This document shows, one piece after another, positions 26,535 through 34,154 of a stretch of DNA of 35,003 nucleotides (position 1 is the first letter of the stretch; each line of letters opens with the position of its first letter). Position numbers and translations under genes: made by a program. The notes under the pieces were generated by a model. It was not told the DNA's origin, did no database searches, and saw only the letters and a list, made by a program, of their open reading frames with translations. The stretch lies in NCBI GenBank assembly GCA_937929875.1, contig CALFUP010000065.1, positions 1 to 35,003 of the forward strand, read 5' to 3'. Source of the DNA: an uncultured Cocleimonas sp. (GTDB taxonomy: Bacteria > Pseudomonadota > Gammaproteobacteria > Thiotrichales > Thiotrichaceae).

Positions 26535-28244
26535 ATGTCCACTGTTCAAAGTAAAAATCTCCCAAGTCTACTAAAGAAATTAGTAGTAGATCAAAAACTC
26601 ACTCAAGAGGTTGCAGAAAAAGCTGTAACAGACTCTACGGAGAGGGGTGTATCAATTACTACTCACTTAGCTCAACGAAAGTTAGTAAATGAGTCTGATT
26701 TAGCGATTTATAATAGTAAAGAATTTGGTTTAAGTCTTATTGACTTAGAGTCAATCGAAATTTCCATGGATGTTGAGGTTTTACTACCAAAAGACATGAT
26801 GCGAAAATCACAGTTATACCCATTATTTAGAATGGGTAAAGCCCTTACAGTAGCTGTTGCAGACCCGTTTTTCTTATCTCATTTAAGTGATGTTCGATTT
26901 GCTACTGAGCTGATGCCAGAGCCAGTCATTGTTGAATACTCGAAGTTACAACAATTAATTAATCCTAATACAAGCGATGACTCAATAAACTCAGGGATGT
27001 CTATATCGCACGATGCTGCCGCTCAGGATATGGTTGTGGAAACCGCAGATCTTGAATCTGAAGAGGAAGAAGATGACTCGGGCGTTGATGTAACGCAATT
27101 CTTAAATGAATTACTGATGCATGCAATTAATAAAAAAGTATCGGATATTCATATCGAACCTTATGAAAAAATTCTTCGAGTCAGATTCCGTCTAGATGGG
27201 ATGTTGCAAGTTGTCAGTATGCCACCTAAATCCTTGGCTAGAAGAATGACCTCTCGAATAAAGGTAATGGCTCAGCTAAATACTTCAGAGCGACGAATTC
27301 CACAAGATGGACGTATCCACTTTAGAGTGGGTGATGATAAGCATATCGATTTTCGTGTAAACACATTGCCTACGCTATACGGAGAGAAAATCGTAATGCG
27401 TATTTTAGATTCTGATACTGCGGCACTAGGAATAGATGTTCTAGGCTTTGATGACAAACAAAAATCTGATCTGTTAGCGGCATTAGATAAGCCAGATGGA
27501 ATGATCTTAGTAACAGGTCCAACGGGTAGTGGTAAAACCGTTACCTTATATGCTGGTTTAAATATATTAAATACTTCAGAAAGAAATATATCTACCGCTG
27601 AGGATCCAGCAGAAATACAAGTCCCTGGTATTAACCAAGTTAACGTGAACCCTAAAGTTGGCTTAACTTTTGCCAGTGCGCTAAGGGCATTCCTTCGACA
27701 AGATCCAGATATAATAATGGTTGGTGAGATTCGTGATTTAGAAACTGCCGAAATATCAGTAAAAGCAGCACAAACAGGTCATTTGCTTTTATCTACACTT
27801 CATACAAATTCTGCTCCAGAAACACTCACTCGTTTGATTAATATGGGAGTTCCTGCATTCAATATTGCCTCGGCTGTGCATTTAATTGTAGCTCAACGAC
27901 TTGCGAGAAGACTTTGTAAAGAGTGTAAAGCCCTAGTTGAAGATGTCCCAAAACAAGCCCTTGTTCAGCTTGGGTTCGACGAAAACGAAGTAGACTCCAT
28001 AGAAATATTTGAGCCTGTTGGCTGTGGTGATTGTTCCCATGGCTATAAAGGACGTGTTGGTATTTATCAAGTTATGCCTATATCGACTGATATGCAAACA
28101 ATGATAATGAATGATGCCAACTCTTTAGAAATAGCAATTCAAGCAAAAAAAGAAAATATCTTAGATTTGCGCCAATCAGCTTTAACCAAAGTTCGAGAGG
28201 GTATTACCTCATTAGCCGAGCTTGAGCGCGTCACTAAGGATTAA
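26535..28244 (+). CDS. pilB: Type IV pilus assembly ATPase PilB
   Basis: Hexameric ATPase powering pilus extension on the cytoplasmic face. The N-terminal domain is about residues 1-170; the ATPase core has the Asp box (SDIHIEPYEK), Walker A GPTGSGKTVTLY (about 329-340), Walker B region DPDIIMVGEIRDLETAE and His box TGHLLLSTLHTN. A zinc-binding set CKECKAL and CGDCSHGYKGR follows. The 569 residues are typical. It is the first gene of pilBCD; no pilin (pilA) lies upstream in the window. Confidence 0.97.
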   Translation: MSTVQSKNLPSLLKKLVVDQKLTQEVAEKAVTDSTERGVSITTHLAQRKLVNESDLAIYNSKEFGLSLIDLESIEISMDVEVLLPKDMMRKSQLYPLFRMGKALTVAVADPFFLSHLSDVRFATELMPEPVIVEYSKLQQLINPNTSDDSINSGMSISHDAAAQDMVVETADLESEEEEDDSGVDVTQFLNELLMHAINKKVSDIHIEPYEKILRVRFRLDGMLQVVSMPPKSLARRMTSRIKVMAQLNTSERRIPQDGRIHFRVGDDKHIDFRVNTLPTLYGEKIVMRILDSDTAALGIDVLGFDDKQKSDLLAALDKPDGMILVTGPTGSGKTVTLYAGLNILNTSERNISTAEDPAEIQVPGINQVNVNPKVGLTFASALRAFLRQDPDIIMVGEIRDLETAEISVKAAQTGHLLLSTLHTNSAPETLTRLINMGVPAFNIASAVHLIVAQRLARRLCKECKALVEDVPKQALVQLGFDENEVDSIEIFEPVGCGDCSHGYKGRVGIYQVMPISTDMQTMIMNDANSLEIAIQAKKENILDLRQSALTKVREGITSLAELERVTKD

Positions 28245-28258
28245 TAACAGGAAACGTT

Positions 28259-29491
28259 ATGGCAACTGCAACCGCAAAAAATAATAACAAATTGGACCAA
28301 CCTACTTTTGTTTGGGAAGGAACTAACAAAAATGGTGTAAAAATTCGTGGTGAAAACCAAGCAACGAACGAGAACTTTCTGCGTGCAGAATTAAGACGCC
28401 AGGGAATTAGTCCAAAATCTATTAAAAAGAAAAGCAATAGAATGAGTGGGGGTAAAATAAAACCTATTGATATCGCTCAATTTGCACGACAATTAACCAC
28501 TATGATGCGTGCCGGTGTACCCATGGTTCAGTCACTAGAGTTGATTAGTAATGGTCATGAGAAGCCAGCAATGCGTGACCTCATCAAAAAAATTACTAAA
28601 GATATAGAAGGTGGTGAAGATTTAGCTGGAGCTTTAGGCAATCACCCTTTGTATTTTGATAGCCTTTTTGTCAATCTAATTCGTGCAGGTGAGCAAGCTG
28701 GTACCTTGGAAGATATGATAGATAAGGTTGCGTCATACAAAGAAAAGACTGAAAGAATGAAAGCTAAAGTGAAAAAAGCAATGATGTATCCAGTCATTGT
28801 TATTATTGCTGCTATGGTTGTTTCTTGTATTATGCTGATATGGGTAATACCTACTTTTAAAGATATTTTTGAAGGTTTTGGTGCCGATTTGCCCGCATTT
28901 ACACTTTGGGTTATATCTCTGTCAGAATGGTTGCAAGCTTATTGGTGGCTACCATTAGGAATAATCATAGCTTCGGTTATTGGTTTCACGCAGGCACGTA
29001 GACGTTCAAAAAAATTCCATCGTTTTGTAGATAAACTGTCTTTGAAGATACCGTTAATGGGTGTGATTATCAATAAATCTGCAGTAGCTAGATTTGCTAG
29101 AACTCTATCAACGATGTTTGCAGCAGGTGTGCCATTAGTAGAAGCAATGGACGCAGTCGCAGGAGCGACAGGTAATGTTGTTTATGAGGATGCAACTTTA
29201 CAAATTAAAGAAGATACTTCCAAAGGTGTGCAGCTTCACGTCGCCATGACTACCACACAAGAATTTCCAAGTATGGTTGTTCAGATGGCTAAAATAGGTG
29301 AAGAATCGGGTCGCTTAGAAGAAATGCTTGATAAAGTTGCAGACTATTTTGAAGAGCAGGTCGATGATTTAGTGGATACCCTTTCCAAACAAATGGAGCC
29401 TATGATTATGGCTGTATTAGGTGTACTGGTGGGTGGCTTAGTTGTTGCTATGTATCTACCAATATTTAAGTTGGGTGCAGCTGTAGGTTAA
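28259..29491 (+). CDS. pilC: Type IV pilus inner-membrane platform protein PilC
   Basis: Polytopic platform (GspF family) working with PilB. Two repeats of the GspF domain: FARQLTTMMRAGVPMVQSLE near residue 77 and FARTLSTMFAAGVPLVEAMD near 280; each is followed by EGGEDLAGAL-like and IGEESGRLEEML segments. Membrane helices lie near 182-203 (VIVIIAAMVVSCIMLIWV), 224-246 and 380-402. The 410 residues are typical. It begins 14 bases after pilB. Confidence 0.97.
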   Translation: MATATAKNNNKLDQPTFVWEGTNKNGVKIRGENQATNENFLRAELRRQGISPKSIKKKSNRMSGGKIKPIDIAQFARQLTTMMRAGVPMVQSLELISNGHEKPAMRDLIKKITKDIEGGEDLAGALGNHPLYFDSLFVNLIRAGEQAGTLEDMIDKVASYKEKTERMKAKVKKAMMYPVIVIIAAMVVSCIMLIWVIPTFKDIFEGFGADLPAFTLWVISLSEWLQAYWWLPLGIIIASVIGFTQARRRSKKFHRFVDKLSLKIPLMGVIINKSAVARFARTLSTMFAAGVPLVEAMDAVAGATGNVVYEDATLQIKEDTSKGVQLHVAMTTTQEFPSMVVQMAKIGEESGRLEEMLDKVADYFEEQVDDLVDTLSKQMEPMIMAVLGVLVGGLVVAMYLPIFKLGAAVG

Positions 29492-29517
29492 AGTATTCTA
29501 CCAGCAGAAATAAATAT

Positions 29518-29548
29518 TCTATTCAGATTACACAATGGTCTGAATAGA
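29518..29548 (+). terminator. Stem-loop between pilC and pilD
   Basis: TCTATTCAGA and TCTGAATAGA form a perfect 10-bp stem with an 11-base loop, followed by TTTT. It may attenuate the pilBC transcript before pilD or stabilise its end. The T-run is short, so complete termination is not certain. Confidence 0.5.
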
Positions 29549-29584
29549 TTTTAAGGGGCATTGTGACAATAAGAGAACAGGTAA

Positions 29585-30460
29585 ATGGAAGTAATTGCTC
29601 TACTTAGGGAGAACTCTACCTTTTTTTTAGTCGTTGTTGGGCTATTTTCATTGCTAGTTGGCAGTTTTCTTAATGCTGCAATCTATCGAATACCCATTAT
29701 GCTACAACAGGGGTGGCGAGAAGAATGCCAAGAATTATTTGGTGGCGAAGATAATGAGGCTTCTTCTGAAAAATTTAATTTGTTTGTTCCTCGTTCACAA
29801 TGTCCTACCTGTGGGCATATGATCACTGCAATAGAGAATATACCTGTTATCAGTTATCTCTTCTTGCGAGGAAAATGCTCTTCTTGCAAAACTAAAATAT
29901 CAATTCAATATCCAATCATTGAGATATTAACCGCTTTAATTTCAGTTTTTGTTGCATCTAAAGTTGGGTTTGGCTGGCAAGCACTTGCCGCTTTGTTGTT
30001 TACTTGGACGTTGATTACGCTTTCGTTGATTGATGCAAAAACAATGCTTCTACCAGATAATCTAACAATTCCATTAATGTGGTTAGGGATTGCTGTTAAC
30101 TACCAAAATCTATTTGTAGATCTTCAAAGTAGTGTGCTTGGGGCTATGATTGGTTATATGTCGTTATGGAGCTTATTTCATCTTTTCCGCCTATTAACAG
30201 GCAAAGAGGGGATGGGGTATGGTGATTTTAAAATATTAGCAGCTATCGGAGCATGGGGTGGTTGGCAGATATTACCTTTCACTGTTTTTGCTTCGTCATT
30301 TCTTGGAGCAATCGTTGGAATTACATTGATGCTCGTTCAGGGAAAGAAAGAGAGTCAACCTATACCATTCGGGCCTTGGTTGGCACTTGCAGGGTTTATT
30401 GGATTTATTTGGCGTGATGAAATTATCCAAGCTATGAGTAGTTATTATGGTATTAACTAG
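29585..30460 (+). CDS. pilD: Prepilin peptidase/methyltransferase PilD
   Basis: Bifunctional aspartic protease cleaving and N-methylating type IV prepilins; integral inner-membrane protein. The zinc-binding cytoplasmic loop has CPTCGHMI and CSSCKTK. Protease aspartates lie in LIDAKTMLLPDNLT and GYGDFKILAAIGAW. About eight hydrophobic helices. The 291 residues are normal. It follows pilC after a hairpin and 93 bases, and is backed by a terminator. The coaE and yacG genes often found next are absent. Confidence 0.96.
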   Translation: MEVIALLRENSTFFLVVVGLFSLLVGSFLNAAIYRIPIMLQQGWREECQELFGGEDNEASSEKFNLFVPRSQCPTCGHMITAIENIPVISYLFLRGKCSSCKTKISIQYPIIEILTALISVFVASKVGFGWQALAALLFTWTLITLSLIDAKTMLLPDNLTIPLMWLGIAVNYQNLFVDLQSSVLGAMIGYMSLWSLFHLFRLLTGKEGMGYGDFKILAAIGAWGGWQILPFTVFASSFLGAIVGITLMLVQGKKESQPIPFGPWLALAGFIGFIWRDEIIQAMSSYYGIN

Positions 30461-30488
30461 TCGCTATTATATATATTCTATAAAAGTA

Positions 30489-30517
30489 GGACCCCATTAA
30501 TTATTATGGGGGCCTTT
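30489..30517. terminator. Terminator at the convergent pilD/DUF4124 junction
   Basis: GGACCCCAT and ATGGGGGCC pair with one A/G mismatch around an 8-base loop. On the plus strand TTTGTATTT follows; on the minus strand CCTACTTTTA follows, echoing the tail of the G-run repeat family. It probably works for both genes. Confidence 0.65.
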
Positions 30518-30578
30518 GTATTTAATGGCTAAGCAATAAAGATTTACAGGAAAGTAAGAAAAATTATTTAGTGGTTAT

Positions 30579-31220
30579 TTAACGGCTAGTTGCCTCAGCT
30601 TGTTGCAGTTTCACCTCATTGAAAGACTTTAGGTTTGGAAGTTTTTTAGCTTGATTTTTTTTACCCTTGTTTAAGCTATTTGCGCGCAGTACATTAAACG
30701 TTACAGAGCTATTTTTTATCGATTTACCTTTTTGGTCTACTACGCTCACTCCAATATTATGGCTACCACGACTCAAATTAGAAAAATTTTGGGTTCGAGA
30801 CACACCTTTTTTCATAGCTTTGCCATCAATAGAAAAAACCAGTTTATGGCCCTTTTTTAGCGGTGGTTTAATACTAACCATCGCAGATACATCACCATCA
30901 TTAGCTCGAATAGCTTGGTTTTGTTTTGGAGCAAGAAAGGCTAATTTAGTGTAAGTATTGTTTTTTACTAATGGTATGGTCTTAGCTTGTTTTTCGGGCT
31001 GTGCCTGATCAAATTCCAGTGGTTTCCACTGTTCGGCATAGTTATCAATGATAGTTATTTTTGGTAAATCTACGGCTTGCGCTTGAACGTTTGCTGGAGG
31101 GCTATCTCCATATTGAGTATTGCCGCGTGCATCTTTCCACTTGTACAAGGTATCTGCCTGCACCGTAGATTGAGACAAAATTAAAGCAAGAGCGCAATAA
31201 AGAGGAGTTAGAACTTTCAT
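30579..31220 (-). CDS. DUF4124-domain exported protein
   Basis: Function unknown. Signal peptide residues 1-22 (LYCALALILSQSTVQA). The DUF4124 domain follows, LYKWKDARGNTQYGDSPP, the W-x-D-x-x-G-x-x-x-Y-D-x-P signature. The middle and C-terminal parts contain an immunoglobulin-like stretch (GHKLVFSIDGKAMKKG, GSHNIGVSVVDQKGKSI) seen in some such periplasmic proteins. The 213 residues end in a basic tail. It is divergent from a DUF4870 gene. Confidence 0.85.
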   Translation of the reverse strand: MKVLTPLYCALALILSQSTVQADTLYKWKDARGNTQYGDSPPANVQAQAVDLPKITIIDNYAEQWKPLEFDQAQPEKQAKTIPLVKNNTYTKLAFLAPKQNQAIRANDGDVSAMVSIKPPLKKGHKLVFSIDGKAMKKGVSRTQNFSNLSRGSHNIGVSVVDQKGKSIKNSSVTFNVLRANSLNKGKKNQAKKLPNLKSFNEVKLQQAEATSR

Positions 31221-31344
31221 AAATTCACCTTGAAAAACACGGAATTGCCACGATTATATCAAAATAACATTCAACATATTAATTTTCCGATGAAGTCTCT
31301 AGGGGAATTAAATAGGATGCTTTAAACCTTAAATAGGCATATTA

Positions 31345-31707
31345 ATGAACAATCAACTGCAGCCAAAAGACCTGACTGAACGTAAGTGGGGTGCCGCTAT
31401 CCATGCCTCAGCTTTTGCGGGAATGTTATTTCCATTGGCTTTGGCGCTCGGTCCTTTATTCGTTTGGATGTTAAAAAAACACGAGAGTGCTTACTTAGAA
31501 GCACAAGGTAAAAAAGCAATAAATTTTCAACTAACGATATTGGTTGCTGCCTTTTTCTTTTTATTGTTGGCTGCTGTAATTAAGCCAATAATATCACTAG
31601 TCGTCGTGACGGTTCTTGGTGGTCTGGTGTTTGCAATTATGGCGGCAATAATGGTTTTTAAAGAAGGTGATTTTGACTATCCGTTCTCTTTAAAAATTAT
31701 CAAATGA
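31345..31707 (+). CDS. DUF4870-family membrane protein
   Basis: Small inner-membrane protein of unknown function, 120 residues. The N-terminus ERKWGAAIHASAFAGMLFPLA opens the first helix; GPLFVWMLKKHESAYLEAQGKKAINFQ is the family signature; two more helices follow at about 65-85 and 88-107 (LVVVTVLGGLVFAIMAAIMVF). Three to four membrane segments in all. No operon partner. Confidence 0.85.
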   Translation: MNNQLQPKDLTERKWGAAIHASAFAGMLFPLALALGPLFVWMLKKHESAYLEAQGKKAINFQLTILVAAFFFLLLAAVIKPIISLVVVTVLGGLVFAIMAAIMVFKEGDFDYPFSLKIIK

Positions 31708-31745
31708 TATTTATCTGGATATTTAGTGCTGCAAAGTTGTTTTTT

Positions 31746-32153
31746 CTAAAAGCGACCAAATCCCCACGAAAATGCCTGCTTTAGATGCTCGCTACCACCT
31801 CGTCTAACGCCATGAAACATTATTTCAGCCATTTTGACAGATCCTCTGATGCGAGATACATCTATCATCAGTTCAGCGTCGGCTTTGAGCCTCGCTACAT
31901 CCTCGCCAGGTAAACCGCACCAATATTTCAAATCATGAAGAAAGCAGGCTTCGTATATACTAATGCCGCTAGTAATATCGGGCCACATGGTGCAACCATC
32001 ACTAACAAAGGGTTTAGCTGGCGGATCTTTTTTTATTTTTTTCCAAATTTCAGGTAACTCATAAATTTCACAAATTTCTTTTACTGTCTCCATAGATACC
32101 TCCGAATTTATTTCAGGTAGTTGATAGTTTTCTCTGTTTTTCGATTGACTCAT
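31746..32153 (-). CDS. Hypothetical protein with phospholipase-A2-like CxxHD motif
   Basis: The 135 residues have no signal peptide. The central part, SDGCTMWPD followed after about a dozen residues by YEACFLHDLKYWCGLPGED, resembles the phospholipase A2 core, with glycine/cysteine calcium loop and Cys-x-x-His-Asp active-site helix; RLKADAELMIDV may be the second helix. The family would then be a small cytoplasmic PLA2-like group. I infer this from motif shape only. Enzymatic activity is unproven. It is divergent from the M50-like gene. Confidence 0.7.
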   Translation of the reverse strand: MSQSKNRENYQLPEINSEVSMETVKEICEIYELPEIWKKIKKDPPAKPFVSDGCTMWPDITSGISIYEACFLHDLKYWCGLPGEDVARLKADAELMIDVSRIRGSVKMAEIMFHGVRRGGSEHLKQAFSWGFGRF

Positions 32154-32209
32154 TGAAGACTCTTTATCTGTTAATATTCATATCTAATTATAACTGTTTC
32201 TCACAAGCC

Positions 32210-32911
32210 ATGTATTTTGATCAACGCGATAACGACAAACAACCTGCATCAAAAGCTGAGAAAGTTTTCATCTTGATTATTAGCTTGGCCTTTCTGTTTA
32301 TGATGGTCATGGAAATTTATACCAATTTTGAGCCGAAAAAAATGGGTGCATTATTGTTTGTGATCTTTTGGGTGCCTTTGCTTTTTATCCATGAATTCGG
32401 TCATGCATTAATGGCTAAAGTATTAGGTTGGAGAGTAAAGCGAGTGGTTTTAGGTGTAGGTAAGATAATGATGACGAGTCGCTTATTTAACGCGCCAGTT
32501 GAAATTCGCTCGATACCACTGGAAGGTTTTGTGCAAATAGCGCCCAGAGATACAAACTTAGCGCGGTTTAAACATGCCCTAATATACTTTGCTGGGCCAG
32601 GAATCGAATTACTTTTCTTTTTTGCGATTGTCTATTGGCTGGGGGGTTTCGATCAGTTCTTTACGGTCACTAATGATTATATGCGAATAGCATTACAGAG
32701 CTTTGCTTTTGCAGCTCTAGCGGGGGCAGTACTAAATTTAATTCCTTTGGGAATTACAACTAAGGATGGAAGCACGCCAAATGATGGTATGGGAATCCTA
32801 CTTTGTTTGTTTTCATCAGGGATGGATTACGAAATGTGGATTAGAGAAGACGAGCAAGAAAATATACAAACCGTATCAAGCAAGAAGGGAAAAGATCGAT
32901 CAGAGTTCTAA
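32210..32911 (+). CDS. M50-like membrane metalloprotease
   Basis: Predicted intramembrane zinc protease. I start at ATG 32210 (MYFDQRDNDKQ); the track start, TTG 32153, overlaps the divergent gene's start codon and adds 19 residues with little support. The zinc motif HEFGH is at residues 61-65 inside a helix, and NLIPLGITTKDG with NDG nearby could supply the third ligand. GPGIELLF is another conserved helix. About four helices and 233 residues; there is no PDZ domain, unlike RseP. The substrate is unknown. Its charged C-terminus ends SSKKGKDRSEF. Confidence 0.82.
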   Translation: MYFDQRDNDKQPASKAEKVFILIISLAFLFMMVMEIYTNFEPKKMGALLFVIFWVPLLFIHEFGHALMAKVLGWRVKRVVLGVGKIMMTSRLFNAPVEIRSIPLEGFVQIAPRDTNLARFKHALIYFAGPGIELLFFFAIVYWLGGFDQFFTVTNDYMRIALQSFAFAALAGAVLNLIPLGITTKDGSTPNDGMGILLCLFSSGMDYEMWIREDEQENIQTVSSKKGKDRSEF

Positions 32912-32931
32912 TGTTCGTAAACAAACCATTT

Positions 32932-32953
32932 AAAGCACACCCCCCTACTTTTT
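32932..32953 (-). repeat. Intergenic G-run repeat, copy I
   Basis: On the minus strand AAAGTAGGGGGGTGTGCTTT, with a GTGCTTT tail. It lies 20 bases behind the M50-like stop and 92 bases behind the DUF815 stop (convergent junction). Confidence 0.9.
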
Positions 32954-33045
32954 GAAGGGTTGTATGAGAATTACGATTCTAATTCGGCATCTTTAAATTG
33001 TATCTATCCCATTTAAAGTGGTTGTTTGGCGAAAAAGTTATAGCG

Positions 33046-33855
33046 CTAATCAATTTTTCTCTTACAAAAGCTATTGTCTATCGAATAAGCGTTGTAAAAC
33101 TGCTGCGCTATTCGCCCCGATCTACTGCCTCTTTCACCTGCAAAACGTGCCGCTAAGATATGTATATGGGCATGTTCTTCAGTACTTTTATTTTTGAGTT
33201 CCTCGGCAAACAACATGTCGACGATAGATAAATATTCATCTTGAGTCATTGGGTAAAAAGATAAAGACATACCAAAGCGATCTGCTAATGACATTTTTTC
33301 TTGTACGGTATCAGCTGCATGAATTTCGCCATTAAGACTTGATTGCTCGTTATCACTCATTTTTTCAGGAATTAGATGGCGTCTATTTGAGGTTGCTATA
33401 ATCAACACGTTTTCAGGTGGTTTTTCGATAGAGCCTTGCAAGGTACTCTTCAATTCCTTGTAGGTGGTTTCACCTTCTTCAAAAGATAAGTCATCACAAA
33501 AAATGATAAAGCGATAATCCAGCTTTCGAATTTCATCTGTTATCTCAATCAACCAACGCAGATCATCTTTGGGGATTTCAATAACTCTTAGCTTACGTTT
33601 GTGATATTCATTTAGAGCTGCTTTTACTAATGACGATTTGCCTGTTCCTCGTGCACCCCAAAGCAAGATGTGATTAGTGGGTTTTCCAGCTAAGAAGTTT
33701 TCAATGTTGCCAATGAAAGCCTTTTTCTGTCTATCAATACAGAGTAATTTATCTAATTCTAAAAGATCAACATCATCGACTGCTTTGAGCTTTTCTTGGC
33801 GTGTGCGCCAACTTGCTGCAATGGTTTTATCCCAGTTTATTTTGTTCATGTTCAT
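33046..33855 (-). CDS. DUF815-type AAA ATPase
   Basis: P-loop ATPase of unknown role, 269 residues. Walker A is LLWGARGTGKSSLVKAAL near residue 75; Walker B is FIIFCDDLSFEEG; sensor-like LIIATSNRRHLIPE and DRFGMSLSFYPM follow. These match the DUF815 family, found widely in proteobacteria. A second ATG at 33849 has better spacing from AAGAG (MNKINWDKTIAAS) and may be the true start. It is divergent from glnN. No signal peptide. Confidence 0.88.
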   Translation of the reverse strand: MNMNKINWDKTIAASWRTRQEKLKAVDDVDLLELDKLLCIDRQKKAFIGNIENFLAGKPTNHILLWGARGTGKSSLVKAALNEYHKRKLRVIEIPKDDLRWLIEITDEIRKLDYRFIIFCDDLSFEEGETTYKELKSTLQGSIEKPPENVLIIATSNRRHLIPEKMSDNEQSSLNGEIHAADTVQEKMSLADRFGMSLSFYPMTQDEYLSIVDMLFAEELKNKSTEEHAHIHILAARFAGERGSRSGRIAQQFYNAYSIDNSFCKRKID

Positions 33856-33905
33856 CTCTTAGATAAATTCAAGCGGATTCTATTTCACATACATTATGTA
33901 GAATA

Positions 33906-33922
33906 TGCACCATATTGGTGCA
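33906..33922. promoter_or_regulatory. NtrC-type binding palindrome upstream of glnN
   Basis: TGCACC, five bases, GGTGCA: a perfect dyad matching the nitrogen regulator NtrC consensus. A half-site, GGTGCG, follows at 33947-33952, thirty bases further, about three helical turns. Both lie roughly 130-170 bases ahead of the sigma-54 start, the usual enhancer range. Confidence 0.75.
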
Positions 33923-34055
33923 TAAATTATTCAATAGATATACTTTGGTGCGACACAGTAGTCCCATGCGAATCATGCTGTGCGCAGAAACTAAGACAAA
34001 TGCTAAATAACATCAGTTTTTCATAATAAGTTATAAATATTTATCATCTCTATTT

Positions 34056-34072
34056 TTGGCATATCTTTTGCT
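34056..34072 (+). promoter_or_regulatory. Sigma-54 promoter of glnN
   Basis: TTGGCATATCTTTTGCT carries the invariant GG and GC exactly ten bases apart (34058-34059 and 34070-34071), close to TGGCAC-N5-TTGC. Transcription would begin near 34083, giving a leader of about 72 bases. With the NtrC dyad upstream it predicts induction by nitrogen limitation. Confidence 0.75.
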
Positions 34073-34154
34073 TTTACATATATGATTATATATTGATGAC
34101 TATACTATTTAAGTCAATCCGAATTTACAGTTAATTTAATAAAGAGGTTTCCCA

